NCBI GenBank assembly: GCA_017396555.1
Contig: JAFQLS010000027.1
Span: forward strand, 1-64,000
Direction: 5' to 3'
Source of the DNA: Lachnospiraceae bacterium
GTDB taxonomy: Bacteria; Bacillota; Clostridia; Lachnospirales; Lachnospiraceae
Length of the DNA stretch: 64,000 bases
Position 1 is the first letter of the stretch. Every line of letters starts with the position of its first letter. Of this stretch, positions 1 through 8,891 are shown one piece after another. A program made the translations under genes and the position numbers. A model generated the notes under the pieces. It saw only the letters and a program-made list of their open reading frames with translations, made no database searches and was not told the origin of the DNA.

Positions 1-680
1 AGAAGAGTCAGGTATTCTCTACAGCAGCAGATAACCAGAGTGCAGTTGATATTAATGTATTACAGGGTGAAAGACAGTTTGCTAAGGATAATAAGAGTCT
101 TGGACAGTTCAGACTTGATGGTATTCCACCGGCAAGAAGAGGTGTTCCACAGATTGAAGTAACATTTGATATAGATGCAAATGGTATTGTAAATGTATCA
201 GCTAAAGATCTTGGTACAGGTAAGGAACAACACATTACAATTACAGCAGGCTCTAATATGTCTGATTCAGATATCGAAAAGGCTGTTAAGGAAGCAGCTG
301 AATTCGAGGCACAGGATAAGAAACGTAAGGAAGCTATTGACGCAAGAAATGATGCGGATTCAATGGTGTTCCAGACAGAAAAGGCACTTGAAGAGGTTGG
401 TGATAAGCTTGATGCAAATGAAAAAGCAGCAGTTGAAGCAGACCTTAATGCTTTAAAGGAACTTATTGCAAGTACAAATCCGGAGGATATGACAGAAGCT
501 CAGGTAGCAGACATTAAGGCTGCACAGGAGAAGTTAATGCAGGGTGCTCAGCAGTTATTTGCTAAGATGTATGAGCAGACTCAGGGAGCAGGAGCAGGTC
601 CTGACATGGGAGCAGCACAGGACATGGGTCAGAGTGCAGCAGATGACGGCGTTGTAGATGGCGATTATAAAGAGGTATAG
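1..680 (+). CDS. dnaK: Molecular chaperone DnaK (Hsp70), C-terminal part
   Basis: The reading frame is open from base 3, so the gene begins before the window. About 225 residues remain: the end of the beta-sandwich substrate-binding domain (with the Hsp70 signature [15 protein letters not shown] and the stretch [22 protein letters not shown]), then the alpha-helical lid rich in Glu, Lys and Ala, and a Gly/Ala/Met-rich tail ending in acidic residues (YKEV). DnaK is the cytosolic ATP-driven chaperone that works with DnaJ and GrpE; the ATPase domain is outside the window. dnaJ follows 67 bases downstream, the usual Firmicute order hrcA-grpE-dnaK-dnaJ. Identification is certain; only the 5' end is missing, by window truncation. 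Confidence 0.97.
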   Translation, partial: KSQVFSTAADNQSAVDINVLQGERQFAKDNKSLGQFRLDGIPPARRGVPQIEVTFDIDANGIVNVSAKDLGTGKEQHITITAGSNMSDSDIEKAVKEAAEFEAQDKKRKEAIDARNDADSMVFQTEKALEEVGDKLDANEKAAVEADLNALKELIASTNPEDMTEAQVADIKAAQEKLMQGAQQLFAKMYEQTQGAGAGPDMGAAQDMGQSAADDGVVDGDYKEV

Positions 681-687
681 TTGATTG

Positions 688-721
688 TTAAGTCGGCAGG
701 GATGAGTCTCTGTCGACTTAA
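688..721 (+). promoter_or_regulatory. Intercistronic hairpin between dnaK and dnaJ
   Basis: Bases 688-699 pair with 710-721 over 12 base pairs (one G-U) around a 10-base loop. No T-run follows, so this does not look like a simple terminator. Its position between dnaK and dnaJ suggests an RNA processing or stability element that sets the ratio of the two chaperones; that role is inferred. Confidence 0.6.
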
Positions 722-747
722 AGAGTTATAACAGAATGGAGAAAATC

Positions 748-1920
748 ATGGCGGATAAAAGAGATTATTACGAGGTATTAGGCGTAGATAAAAACGCAGA
801 TGATGCCGCGTTAAAAAGAGCATATAGAGTTCTTGCTAAGAAATATCATCCTGATACTAATCCGGGAAATGCAGAGGCAGAAGCAAAGTTCAAAGAGGCA
901 TCAGAAGCTTATGCCGTTTTAAGTGATCCGGATAAGAGAAGACAGTACGACCAATTTGGTCATGCTGCATTTGATGGCGGCGCAGGTGGAGGCGGCGCAG
1001 GTGGTTTTGAGTTTAACTTTGATGATATGGGCGATTTATTTGGCGGAATGTTTGGTGATTTCTTCGGAGGAGGAAGAAGACGTCAGAATAATGGACCACA
1101 AAAGGGAGCAAATCTTAGAACCAGTGTCAGAGTAACATTTGAAGAAGCGGTATTTGGTTGTGATAAGGAAATTGAACTTACACTTAAGGAAGAGTGTGGT
1201 ACATGTAAAGGAAGTGGCGCTAAGCCCGGAACTACACCTGAGACATGTTCAAAATGTGGTGGTAAAGGTCAGGTCGTATACACACAGCAATCATTATTTG
1301 GAATGGTTAGAAATGTTCAGGCTTGTCCTGATTGTAATGGAACAGGTAAGGTTATTAAGGATAAATGTACTGAATGTTATGGAACAGGATATAAGAGTGT
1401 TCGCAAACGAATCTCTGTTACTGTACCGGCAGGTATAGAAGGCGGACAGCAGATTCGTATAAGAGATAAGGGTGAACCGGGTATAAACGGTGGACCTAGA
1501 GGTGATTTGTTAGTTGAAGTTGTTGTATCAAGACATCCTGTTTTTGAGAGAAGAGATTATAACCTATATTCAAATTCTCATATATCATTTGCACAGGCGG
1601 CACTTGGTGGAGATATAAGAATTAAAACGATTGACGGAGATGTATTATTCAATATTAAGCCAGGAACACAGACGGATACTAAGATAAGACTTAAGGGTAA
1701 GGGTGTACCTACACTTAGAAATAAGCAGGTAAGAGGAGACCATTATGTAACGCTTGTAGTTAAGGTGCCGGAAAAACTTAATTCTGAGCAGAAGGAAGCA
1801 TTAAGGGCATTTGACGACGCAATGGGTGGCACACTTAATGAAAATTCTGAGGGTAAGGAAAACAAAGATTCTAAAAAGAAAAAAGGCATTTTTGATAAAG
1901 TAAAGGATGTTTTTGATTAA
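748..1920 (+). CDS. dnaJ: Chaperone DnaJ (Hsp40)
   Basis: Co-chaperone that stimulates DnaK ATPase activity and delivers unfolded clients. The architecture is full type I: J domain at about residues 1-70 with the HPD motif (KKYHPDTN), a Gly/Phe-rich segment at about 75-115, four CxxCxGxG zinc-binding repeats ([32 protein letters not shown]) at about 145-215, and the C-terminal peptide-binding and dimer region. I chose the ATG at 748 over the in-frame ATG at 736 because a GGAG lies six bases before 748, the 736 start has no ribosome-binding site, and [13 protein letters not shown] is the usual family start. A Lys-rich tail ([16 protein letters not shown]) extends the end slightly. It follows dnaK and is probably cotranscribed with it. 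Confidence 0.97.
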   Translation: MADKRDYYEVLGVDKNADDAALKRAYRVLAKKYHPDTNPGNAEAEAKFKEASEAYAVLSDPDKRRQYDQFGHAAFDGGAGGGGAGGFEFNFDDMGDLFGGMFGDFFGGGRRRQNNGPQKGANLRTSVRVTFEEAVFGCDKEIELTLKEECGTCKGSGAKPGTTPETCSKCGGKGQVVYTQQSLFGMVRNVQACPDCNGTGKVIKDKCTECYGTGYKSVRKRISVTVPAGIEGGQQIRIRDKGEPGINGGPRGDLLVEVVVSRHPVFERRDYNLYSNSHISFAQAALGGDIRIKTIDGDVLFNIKPGTQTDTKIRLKGKGVPTLRNKQVRGDHYVTLVVKVPEKLNSEQKEALRAFDDAMGGTLNENSEGKENKDSKKKKGIFDKVKDVFD

Positions 1921-1938
1921 TCTTAGATTGGAGTAGTA

Positions 1939-2904
1939 ATGAAGTGGAATAAATACACAATAGAGACAACAACTCAGGCAGAGGAAATAGTTACCTATAT
2001 ATTATCTGAGCTTGGAATAACAAATGTTGAAATAGAAGACAAAAAACCTCTTAGCGAGGCTGACAAAAAGAAAATGTTTGTTGATATTTTGCCTGATATA
2101 GAAGATGATGGAAAGGCTTATGTAAGCCTTTATCTTGAGTTGTCAGATGACGGAAATGATTCTTTTGATGAAATTATTGAAAATATTGAATCAGAGCTTA
2201 AGTCTATGTCTGAATTTACAGATATGGGAAGTCTTAAGATAACTCAGTCTGTTACAGAGGATGAAGACTGGATAAATAACTGGAAAGCGTATTTTAAACC
2301 GTTTTATATTGATGACATATTGATAAAGCCTACTTGGGAAGAACTTCCTAAAGAGAACAATTATAGTATGTATATTGATATAGATCCGGGGATTGCATTT
2401 GGAACAGGTATGCATGAAACGACCAGATTATGTATAAGACAGCTTAGAAAGTATGTAAATGGTGACATTAATCTGTTAGATGTAGGTTGTGGAAGTGGAA
2501 TATTATCAATAATAGGACTTAAGCTTGGAGCATGCAGAGCCACAGCTATAGATATTGACCCTGATGCAACCAAGGCAACACTTGAAAATGCAGAAGTTAA
2601 TGGTATAGATATGTCTACATATACTGTTTTTGATGGAAATATTTTAGAAGATAAAGAAATACAAGACAAAACAGGATATGAGTGTTATGATATAGTTGTT
2701 GCCAATATATTAGCAGATGTAATTATTCCTCTTCAAAAGATTATTGCGCCTCATATGAAGAAGGATGCAATTCTTATAACTTCCGGTATTATTAATACTA
2801 AGGAAGAGGAAGTTAAGAGTGCAATCGAGGCAAATGATGAACTGGAAATAAAAGAGATTACAAGAGATGGCGACTGGGTTTCTATTACAGCATATAAGAA
2901 ATAG
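1939..2904 (+). CDS. prmA: Ribosomal protein L11 methyltransferase
   Basis: Class I SAM-dependent methyltransferase that methylates lysines and the N terminus of ribosomal protein L11. The 321-residue length is usual. The N-terminal region contains the family stretch EDWINNWKAYFKP at about residues 110-122; the catalytic domain has the SAM-binding LLDVGCGSGILSI at about 180-192 and the substrate-site motif VVANILADV at about 253-261. It begins 19 bases after dnaJ with GGAG upstream. The order dnaK-dnaJ-prmA-rsmE is a well-known Firmicute arrangement, so this is very probably the distal part of the heat-shock operon. Confidence 0.95.
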   Translation: MKWNKYTIETTTQAEEIVTYILSELGITNVEIEDKKPLSEADKKKMFVDILPDIEDDGKAYVSLYLELSDDGNDSFDEIIENIESELKSMSEFTDMGSLKITQSVTEDEDWINNWKAYFKPFYIDDILIKPTWEELPKENNYSMYIDIDPGIAFGTGMHETTRLCIRQLRKYVNGDINLLDVGCGSGILSIIGLKLGACRATAIDIDPDATKATLENAEVNGIDMSTYTVFDGNILEDKEIQDKTGYECYDIVVANILADVIIPLQKIIAPHMKKDAILITSGIINTKEEEVKSAIEANDELEIKEITRDGDWVSITAYKK

Positions 2905-2912
2905 AATGAGCG

Positions 2913-2938
2913 ATTCCTACGCGTAAACGCTTCGGAAT
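2913..2938 (+). promoter_or_regulatory. Intercistronic hairpin between prmA and rsmE
   Basis: Bases 2913-2923 and 2928-2938 form an imperfect stem (an ATTCC/GGAAT base and a GCG/CGC top, with two mismatched positions) closed by a TAAA loop. There is no T-run. It lies just before the rsmE ribosome-binding site and may influence message stability or rsmE translation. Confidence 0.4.
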
Positions 2939-2949
2939 GAGAGGTAAAT

Positions 2950-3696
2950 ATGCATCATTTTTTTGTAACACCGGAGTGTGTAAATGATGAAAATATAATA
3001 ATTAGTGGCAGTGATGTCAATCATATTAAGAATGTTCTTCGCATGAAACAGGGTGAAGAACTTCTTGTAAGTGATGGACAAGGTAAAGACTATCTTTGTG
3101 AAATAGCTTCTGTAGACAGTGAGCAGGTTATTGCCAGGATAATTGATGGTGAGTATGGCGGTACTGAGCTTAAAACTAAATTTTATTTATTTCAGGGTAT
3201 GCCAAAGAGCGATAAAATGGAACTGATTATTCAGAAGGCTGTGGAGCTTGGATGCTTTGAGATAATTCCGGTTCAGACTAAGCGAAGTATAGTTAAGTTG
3301 GATAAGAAGAAAGAAGAATCGAAGCTTAAGAGATGGAATGCTATTTCTGAGAGTGCCGCAAAGCAATCAAGAAGAAGCATAGTTCCGGAAGTTAAGCCTG
3401 TTATGACATTTAAGGAAGCTGTTGAATATGCAAAGGCTTTCGATGTCAATCTCATTCCGTATGAAAATTTCAAGGGAATGAGGGAAACAAAAGAAGCCAT
3501 TTCAAAGGTAAGTTCAGAGCAAAGAGTAGGAATATTCATTGGCCCGGAGGGTGGCTTTGAAGAAAGTGAAGTTGATTTGGCAGTAGATAATGATGTATTG
3601 AGAATCTCTCTTGGGAAAAGGATTCTTAGAACGGAAACAGCAGGTATGACAATTTTATCTGTATTAATGTTCAAGCTTGAAGGAGAACAGGACTAA
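2950..3696 (+). CDS. rsmE: 16S rRNA (uracil-1498-N3)-methyltransferase
   Basis: SPOUT-class methyltransferase that makes m3U1498 in 16S rRNA. The 248-residue protein has the N-terminal PUA-like RNA-binding part (MHHFFVTPECV, then VNHIKNVLRMKQGEELLVSDGQG) and a C-terminal SAM-binding trefoil knot marked by IGPEGGFEESEV at about residues 197-208 and LGKRILRTETA at about 222-232. The ATG at 2950 follows a GAGG at 2941-2944. The stop codon overlaps the next start by one base (TAATG at 3694), indicating translational coupling with the cysteine desulfurase gene. Confidence 0.95.
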   Translation: MHHFFVTPECVNDENIIISGSDVNHIKNVLRMKQGEELLVSDGQGKDYLCEIASVDSEQVIARIIDGEYGGTELKTKFYLFQGMPKSDKMELIIQKAVELGCFEIIPVQTKRSIVKLDKKKEESKLKRWNAISESAAKQSRRSIVPEVKPVMTFKEAVEYAKAFDVNLIPYENFKGMRETKEAISKVSSEQRVGIFIGPEGGFEESEVDLAVDNDVLRISLGKRILRTETAGMTILSVLMFKLEGEQD

Positions 3697-4850
3697 TGAA
3701 AGTGTATTTAGATAATTCTGCAACAACAAAGGTATTGGATAGTGTTAGAGATATTATGGTTAAGACTATGCAGGAGGATTATGGTAATCCGTCATCTATG
3801 CATCTTGTAGGAATGTATGCAGAAAATTATGTTAAAGAAGCGAAGAATATAATAGCTTCGGCATTAAAAGTAGATACGAAGGAAATTTATTTCACTTCGG
3901 GCGGAACAGAATCTAATAATATGACTATTATAGGAAGTGCGATGGCAAATAAGAGAGCAGGAATGCATATTATTACATCGGCTATCGAACATCCGTCTGT
4001 ATCAAATACTATGAAGTATTTGGAAGAACAGGGTTTTGAAGTGACCAGGATAGGCGTTGATTCAGAAGGAATTATTAATCTTGATGAGCTTCAAAATGCA
4101 TTAAGAGAGGATACAATTTTAGTATCTGTTATGTATGTAAATAATGAGATAGGTTCAGTTCAGCCTATATCGGAAATCAGTAAAATTATCAAGAATTATA
4201 ATCATTCAATTTTATTTCATGTGGATGCTATTCAGGCATTTGGTAAATTGGAAATATATCCCAGAAGACTTGGTGTTGATATGATGTCAGTGAGCGGACA
4301 TAAGATACATGGACCAAAGGGTTCGGGATTTGTATATATAAAGGATAAAACAAAAATAAAACCTATTATACATGGTGGAGGACAGCAAAATGCCATGCGT
4401 TCAGGAACAGAAAATGTACCAGGGATAGCTGGTATAGGACAGGCAGTAGCTGATGTATATTCTAATCTTAGAGAAAATTCAGACAAAATGATGAAGATGA
4501 AGAATTACTTTATAGATGAGATAACAAAACTAGAGGGTGTAAGTGTTAATTCCGGTAAGGATGAGAAATTTGCACCGCATATTATTAGTGTAAGTGTGGA
4601 CGGTGTAAGAAGCGAGGTGTTATTACACGCTTTGGAAGAAAAGGGAATATACATTTCGGCAGGAAGTGCATGTTCATCAAATAAGCCGGCGGTGAGCGAA
4701 ACACTTAAAGCAATTGGTCTTCCTAAAAATTTACTTGATTCTACAGTAAGGTTTAGTTTATCATCATTTACAACAAAGGAAGAATTAGATTATGCAATAG
4801 AAGCTATGAAAGAAATGCTTGCTAAGTTAAGAATATATATAAGAAAGTAG
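3696..4850 (+). CDS. iscS: Cysteine desulfurase (class V aminotransferase fold)
   Basis: PLP-dependent enzyme that removes sulfur from cysteine and carries it as a persulfide. The PLP lysine is in SGHKIHGPKGSGF (about K203) and the sulfur-accepting cysteine is in SAGSACSS (about C326). At 384 residues it is of the NifS/IscS type. It couples translationally to rsmE (one-base overlap) and lies nine bases before thiI. No iscU-like scaffold gene is nearby, so its main job here is probably to feed ThiI for 4-thiouridine in tRNA, as NifZ does in B. subtilis. The exact symbol (iscS, nifS or nifZ) is a naming choice; the enzyme class is secure. Confidence 0.93.
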   Translation: MKVYLDNSATTKVLDSVRDIMVKTMQEDYGNPSSMHLVGMYAENYVKEAKNIIASALKVDTKEIYFTSGGTESNNMTIIGSAMANKRAGMHIITSAIEHPSVSNTMKYLEEQGFEVTRIGVDSEGIINLDELQNALREDTILVSVMYVNNEIGSVQPISEISKIIKNYNHSILFHVDAIQAFGKLEIYPRRLGVDMMSVSGHKIHGPKGSGFVYIKDKTKIKPIIHGGGQQNAMRSGTENVPGIAGIGQAVADVYSNLRENSDKMMKMKNYFIDEITKLEGVSVNSGKDEKFAPHIISVSVDGVRSEVLLHALEEKGIYISAGSACSSNKPAVSETLKAIGLPKNLLDSTVRFSLSSFTTKEELDYAIEAMKEMLAKLRIYIRK

Positions 4851-4859
4851 GACGGATAA

Positions 4860-6047
4860 ATGAATAATATGTTTAAAGCATTTTTAATTAAATATGCAGA
4901 AATAGGTGTAAAGGGAAAAAACAGATATATATTTGAGGATGCACTTGTAAGTCAGATTAATAATGCTCTTAAGGGAGTTGACGGAAAATTTACTGTGCAA
5001 AAGACAACAGGAAGAATATATGTGCAGGCGGAATCTGAATATGATTATGATGAAGCTATAACAGCACTTAAGAGGGTGTTTGGTGTATCCGGTATATGTC
5101 CGCTTTTGCAGGTTGAGGATACAGGCTTTGAAGACTTGTGCAAAACTGTTATAGAATATATGGATAAAATGTATCCTGATAAAAATACAACCTTCAAGGT
5201 GTTTTCAAGAAGAGCAAGAAAGAACTACCCACGTTCATCACAGGAAATTAATATGGATATGGGAGAGGCGATTTTAAATGCATTTCCTGAAATAAGAGTA
5301 GATGTTCATAATCCTAAAATCAGTCTAAATATAGAAGTTAGAGAGAAAATAAATATTTATTCGGAAATAATCCCGGGACCTGGTGGAATGCCAATTGGAA
5401 CAGCAGGAAAAGCAATGCTTCTTTTGTCAGGAGGAATAGATAGTCCGGTTGCCGGCTACATGATAGCTAAGAGAGGTGTTCAGCTTGAGGCTACATATTT
5501 CCATGCTCCGCCATATACAAGTGAGAGAGCAAAGCAGAAGGTGGTTGACCTTGCTAAGCTAGTGGCTAAATACTCAGGACCGATTAAATTAAATATAGTT
5601 AATTTTACAGATATCCAGTTATATATATATGATAAATGTCCTCATGATGAATTAACAATAATTATGAGAAGATATATGATGAGAATTGCCGAGCATTTTG
5701 CTAAGGAATCAGGATGTCTTGGACTTATAACAGGTGAAAGTATCGGTCAGGTAGCGAGTCAGACAATGCAAAGTCTAGCTGCAACTAATGAGGTATGTAC
5801 AATTCCGGTGTATCGTCCGGTAATAGCATTTGATAAACAGGATATTGTTGATATAGCTTGTAAAATTGATACATATGAGACTTCAATTTTACCATTTGAG
5901 GATTGTTGTACAATATTCGTTGCAAAACATCCTGTAACAAAGCCTAATCTTAAGGTGATTAATGCTTCTGAAAGAAAATTAGAAGAAAAGATTGATGAGC
6001 TGTTAAAGAAAGCTATAGAATCAGTAGAAATTATAATTGCAGAATAA
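4860..6047 (+). CDS. thiI: tRNA 4-thiouridine synthase ThiI (no rhodanese domain)
   Basis: ATP-dependent enzyme that thiolates uridine 8 of tRNA, using sulfur from a cysteine desulfurase. The 395 residues comprise an N-terminal ferredoxin-like segment and THUMP domain (about 1-165) followed by the PP-loop domain with SGGIDS at about 190-195. The E. coli C-terminal rhodanese domain is absent, as in B. subtilis ThiI, so the persulfide must pass directly from the desulfurase encoded just upstream. A second possible ATG lies three codons in (4869). A terminator hairpin follows four bases after the stop, so the dnaK-to-thiI transcription unit probably ends here. Confidence 0.95.
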   Translation: MNNMFKAFLIKYAEIGVKGKNRYIFEDALVSQINNALKGVDGKFTVQKTTGRIYVQAESEYDYDEAITALKRVFGVSGICPLLQVEDTGFEDLCKTVIEYMDKMYPDKNTTFKVFSRRARKNYPRSSQEINMDMGEAILNAFPEIRVDVHNPKISLNIEVREKINIYSEIIPGPGGMPIGTAGKAMLLLSGGIDSPVAGYMIAKRGVQLEATYFHAPPYTSERAKQKVVDLAKLVAKYSGPIKLNIVNFTDIQLYIYDKCPHDELTIIMRRYMMRIAEHFAKESGCLGLITGESIGQVASQTMQSLAATNEVCTIPVYRPVIAFDKQDIVDIACKIDTYETSILPFEDCCTIFVAKHPVTKPNLKVINASERKLEEKIDELLKKAIESVEIIIAE

Positions 6048-6050
6048 AAA

Positions 6051-6078
6051 AAGAGGATGAGATAATTCTCATCCTCTT
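6051..6078. terminator. Two-way rho-independent terminator between thiI and the HPr-like gene
   Basis: A perfect 11-base-pair stem (6051-6061 with 6068-6078) closes a six-base loop. On the - strand it is followed by a run of six T residues, so it is a classic terminator for the - strand gene; on the + strand only two T follow the stem, a weaker signal. Both convergent genes end close to it. Confidence 0.8.
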
Positions 6079-6104
6079 AAAATATAAAAATTAACTTATG
6101 TTCA

Positions 6105-6341
6105 TTATGCTTCAACTATGTAAGGCTTAAGTACTTCAAGAATTTCATCAATCTTGTCTTCAGCATGGATGTTTAAGTCGATAGCCTTTGTAAGGTCTAA
6201 GCTGAATACGCCCATGATAGACTTTGCATCAACTACATATCTTCCTGATACTAAATCGAAATCAGAATCAAATTTTGTGATTTCGCTAACGAAAGAATTA
6301 ACCTTTGGAATTGAGTTTAAGTTGATTTTTACAGTTTTCAT
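6105..6341 (-). CDS. HPr-fold protein lacking the phosphocarrier histidine (Crh-like)
   Basis: The 78-residue product fits the HPr fold. The middle reads VVDAKSIMGVFSLDL, which matches the conserved HPr segment carrying Ser46, the serine phosphorylated by HPr kinase. The region where HPr has its active-site histidine (usually GLHARPA) is instead SIPKVNSFV, with no histidine, so it cannot accept phosphate from enzyme I in the ordinary way. This resembles Crh of Bacillus, a regulatory HPr paralogue that binds CcpA, although Crh has Gln at that site. A consensus promoter (6408-6436) and an AGGAGG at about 6348-6353 serve it. It is the only clear - strand gene. Regulatory rather than transport function is inferred. 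Confidence 0.85.
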   Translation of the reverse strand: MKTVKINLNSIPKVNSFVSEITKFDSDFDLVSGRYVVDAKSIMGVFSLDLTKAIDLNIHAEDKIDEILEVLKPYIVEA

Positions 6342-6407
6342 AAATACAACCTCCTAGTTATTTTTTTGATTATTTAGCAAGATATGTTAAATCCTACTAT
6401 CACACAT

Positions 6408-6436
6408 ATAGTACAGTTTAAAAAAGTAAAAGTCAA
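6408..6436 (-). promoter_or_regulatory. Sigma-A promoter for the HPr-like gene
   Basis: Read on the - strand: TTGACT (complement of 6431-6436), a 17-base spacer, then TACTAT (complement of 6408-6413). Both boxes differ from consensus by one base and spacing is ideal. Transcription should start near 6401, giving a leader of about 60 bases before the ATG at 6341. Confidence 0.75.
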
Positions 6437-6475
6437 TCATTTTTTGAAAAAACATATAAAGAAAGGGAAAATTAA

Positions 6476-7819
6476 ATGAAAAGTAATGCTAAAAAAGTCG
6501 CTCTTCATAATCTTGGCTGTAAGGTAAATTCATACGAAACAGATGCTATGGCAAAGCTTCTTGAGGAGGCGGGATATGAGTTGATGGAATTTGAGCCGGG
6601 CGCTGATATATATATAATCAATACCTGTACTGTTACAAATATTGCAGACAGAAAATCAAGACAGATGCTTCATAAGGCTAAGAAAATGAATCCCGATGCA
6701 GTTGTAATCGCTGTTGGCTGTTATGTGCAGGCAGCAGGAGAGGAATTAAAGCAGGATGAGGCTATAGATATAATTGTAGGAAATAACAGAAAACATAGTA
6801 TTGTAGATGTAATAAATAATTATTTTGAAAGTAAAGAGGCAGACTCCATAATTGATATAGCTAATGAGAAGTCTTATGAAGCTGCATTTAGTATAGAAAA
6901 ATCAAATGATAGGATGAGGGCATTTATCAAAATTCAGGACGGATGCAATCAGTTTTGCAGTTATTGTATAATTCCGTATGCCAGAGGAAGAATAAGAAGC
7001 AGAAAAATGGATGATATGCTTAAAGAGGTTAAGGCTCTTGCAAAAAATGGATTTAAAGAAATTGTCTTAACAGGAATTCACTTAAGTTCCTATGGTAAAG
7101 ATTTTGAAGAGGAAAACGTTACACTTTTAGATGCTATTTTAGAATGTGCAAGGGTTGAGGGAATAGAAAGGATAAGACTTGGTTCACTAGAGCCGGGGAT
7201 AATTACAAGAGAATTTATTGAGGCTCTTAGCAAAGAAAAGAAGTTTTGTCCTCATTTTCATTTGTCATTACAAAGTGGTTGCAATGAAACTCTTAAAAGA
7301 ATGAACAGGAAGTATACAACAGAAGAGTATTATGAAAAATGTTGTATTATTAGAGAGTATTTTCCGTTTGCGGCAATTACAACTGATGTTATTGTAGGAT
7401 TTCCACAGGAAACAGAGGAAGAATTCCAAAAGACAAAGGAATTTTTGGAAAAGGTTGATTTTGCCGAAATGCATATTTTTAAATATTCTAAGAGAAATGG
7501 AACCGTGGCTGCAAAAATGTCACAACAGGTAGATGATAGAATTAAGAATGAAAGAAGTAATCAGCTTATTGAGCTTGGAGATAAAATGCATAAGGAATTT
7601 GTGAAGCAATTCATAGGAAAGGATATAGAAGTTCTTATTGAAGAAAAAATAACCATCAACAATGAAGATTATTACACAGGCTATACAAAGGAATATGTCA
7701 AAGGTGTGATTTTGGCTGATGGAATTGGGGATAAGTATAATTCAATTGTGACATTTATGGGTAAACAAATTATAGTTGATGAAAGGACAAAAGAAGAAAT
7801 TTTACTTGCCGAAATATAA
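6476..7819 (+). CDS. mtaB: tRNA (N6-L-threonylcarbamoyladenosine-37-C2)-methylthiotransferase MtaB
   Basis: Radical-SAM methylthiotransferase converting t6A37 to ms2t6A37 in ANN-decoding tRNAs. The N-terminal UPF0004 domain has the three cysteines binding one iron-sulfur cluster (LGCKVN, NTCTVT, VGCYVQ). The radical-SAM cysteines are in CNQFCSYC (about C157, C161, C164), followed by IPYARGR. A C-terminal TRAM-like region ends the 447-residue protein. The LGCKVNSYETDAM start and the CxxxCxxC context separate MtaB from MiaB and RimO. It lies 134 bases downstream of the divergent HPr-like gene and 58 bases before ireB; I could not assign a convincing + strand promoter before it. Confidence 0.93.
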   Translation: MKSNAKKVALHNLGCKVNSYETDAMAKLLEEAGYELMEFEPGADIYIINTCTVTNIADRKSRQMLHKAKKMNPDAVVIAVGCYVQAAGEELKQDEAIDIIVGNNRKHSIVDVINNYFESKEADSIIDIANEKSYEAAFSIEKSNDRMRAFIKIQDGCNQFCSYCIIPYARGRIRSRKMDDMLKEVKALAKNGFKEIVLTGIHLSSYGKDFEEENVTLLDAILECARVEGIERIRLGSLEPGIITREFIEALSKEKKFCPHFHLSLQSGCNETLKRMNRKYTTEEYYEKCCIIREYFPFAAITTDVIVGFPQETEEEFQKTKEFLEKVDFAEMHIFKYSKRNGTVAAKMSQQVDDRIKNERSNQLIELGDKMHKEFVKQFIGKDIEVLIEEKITINNEDYYTGYTKEYVKGVILADGIGDKYNSIVTFMGKQIIVDERTKEEILLAEI

Positions 7820-7834
7820 AATTTGTATTAGAAT
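7806..7834 (+). promoter_or_regulatory. Possible sigma-A promoter for the ireB-trhP operon
   Basis: TTGCCG (7806-7811), a 17-base spacer and TAGAAT (7829-7834). The -10 box has one mismatch, the -35 box two or three. It overlaps the 3' end of mtaB and would give a leader of about 35 bases before ireB. Read-through from mtaB is the alternative. Confidence 0.4.
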
Positions 7835-7877
7835 GGTATTACAGTTTTGTACGTGAAGCAGAAAGGTATGAAGAGAT

Positions 7878-8138
7878 ATGAGTAATTTAAGTAATACACA
7901 GTATTTTAAGGCACAAACAGAAAATATTCTTGACGTATCTGAAGTATTAGAGCATGTTTATAAGGCTTTAGTTGAAAAGGGATATAATCCGGTTAATCAG
8001 ATTGTAGGGTATATTATGTCAGGTGATCCAACATATATTACAAGTCATAATAATGCCAGAAGTCTTATTATGAAGGTAGAACGTGATGAATTAATTGAGG
8101 AAGCTTTGGGATATTATATTGACAATAAGCTTAAATAG
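7878..8138 (+). CDS. ireB: IreB family regulatory phosphoprotein (UPF0297)
   Basis: Small 86-residue protein of the UPF0297/YrzL family (segment [40 protein letters not shown]). In Enterococcus faecalis, IreB is phosphorylated near its N terminus by the PASTA kinase IreK and affects cephalosporin tolerance; here Ser5 and Thr7 are the candidate sites. It heads the conserved trio ireB-ruvX-DUF1292 (yrzL-yrrK-yrzB in B. subtilis). The family assignment is firm; a kinase-linked role in this organism is inferred. Confidence 0.93.
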   Translation: MSNLSNTQYFKAQTENILDVSEVLEHVYKALVEKGYNPVNQIVGYIMSGDPTYITSHNNARSLIMKVERDELIEEALGYYIDNKLK

Positions 8139-8160
8139 AGTCGGAAAGTTAGGTGCGTGT

Positions 8161-8583
8161 ATGAGAATAATGGGCTTGGATTATGGCTCAAAGACTGTGG
8201 GTATAGCTGTTAGCGATACCTTGTTAATTACTGCGCAAAGTGTGGAAATTATACGAAGAGAATCTGAAAATAAATTGCGTAAAACTCTTGCCAGAATAGA
8301 ACAATTGATAAAAGAATATGACGTGAATGAACTTGTGCTTGGTTTGCCTAAGAATATGAATAACTCTGAGGGTGTCAGAGTAGAAAAAACCAGAGAATTT
8401 AAAGAAATGTTAGAGAGACGTACAGGGCTCAAGGTGGTTTTTTGGGATGAAAGATTAACAACTGTAGCTGCTGACAGGGCTATGATGGAAGCTGGAATCA
8501 GACGTGAGGAGAGAAAGAATTACGTCGATAAGATTGCAGCCACCTTTATTTTACAAGGATATTTGGATTCATTAAAAAAATAA
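8161..8583 (+). CDS. ruvX: RNase H-fold nuclease RuvX/YqgF
   Basis: RNase H-like protein with the family signature [16 protein letters not shown] at its start, [10 protein letters not shown] in the middle and WDERLTT plus [14 protein letters not shown] at the end, supplying the acidic residues expected at the metal site. YqgF proteins are linked to 16S rRNA 5'-end maturation and to Holliday-junction resolution. The frame opens at 8095 inside ireB, but the ATG at 8161 is the natural start: it has AGGTG just upstream and gives the family length of 140 residues. It sits between ireB and the DUF1292 gene as in Bacillus. Confidence 0.93.
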   Translation: MRIMGLDYGSKTVGIAVSDTLLITAQSVEIIRRESENKLRKTLARIEQLIKEYDVNELVLGLPKNMNNSEGVRVEKTREFKEMLERRTGLKVVFWDERLTTVAADRAMMEAGIRREERKNYVDKIAATFILQGYLDSLKK

Positions 8584-8605
8584 CTATAAGAAAGAGGTAA
8601 AAAGT

Positions 8606-8875
8606 ATGGAAAATAAAATTAAATTTACAGACGAAGATGGAATGGAAGTTGAATTTACCGTAATAGAACAGACAAAGATTAATGGAAAAAATTATTTACT
8701 GGTTGCAGAGGAAGACGAATCAGATGAAGATGAAACAATTGCTTATATTCTTAAAGACGTATCAGGAGAACAGGATGCGGAAGCTTTATATGAGATGGTT
8801 GAAGATGATATGGAATTAGATTCTGTTTCTAAGATATTTGAAGAATTACTTGGAGAAGATGAAGCATTAGTATAG
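8606..8875 (+). CDS. DUF1292 (YrzB family) protein
   Basis: Acidic 89-residue protein beginning MENKIKFTDEDGMEVEFTVIEQTKINGKNYLLV, typical of the DUF1292/YrzB family that almost always follows yqgF and ireB in Firmicutes. It is rich in Glu and Asp (VAEEDESDEDETIAYIL) and has no signal peptide, membrane segment or metal motif. Its function is unknown to me; the conserved neighbourhood suggests a link to RNA or cell-envelope housekeeping. Confidence 0.88.
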   Translation: MENKIKFTDEDGMEVEFTVIEQTKINGKNYLLVAEEDESDEDETIAYILKDVSGEQDAEALYEMVEDDMELDSVSKIFEELLGEDEALV

Positions 8876-8891
8876 AAAGGGAGGATAATTA

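Noticed and set aside
3696-4850. Iron-sulfur cluster (isc/suf) operon around the cysteine desulfurase
   Set aside because: No scaffold, ferredoxin or IscR-like gene is adjacent; the neighbours point to tRNA thiolation with ThiI.
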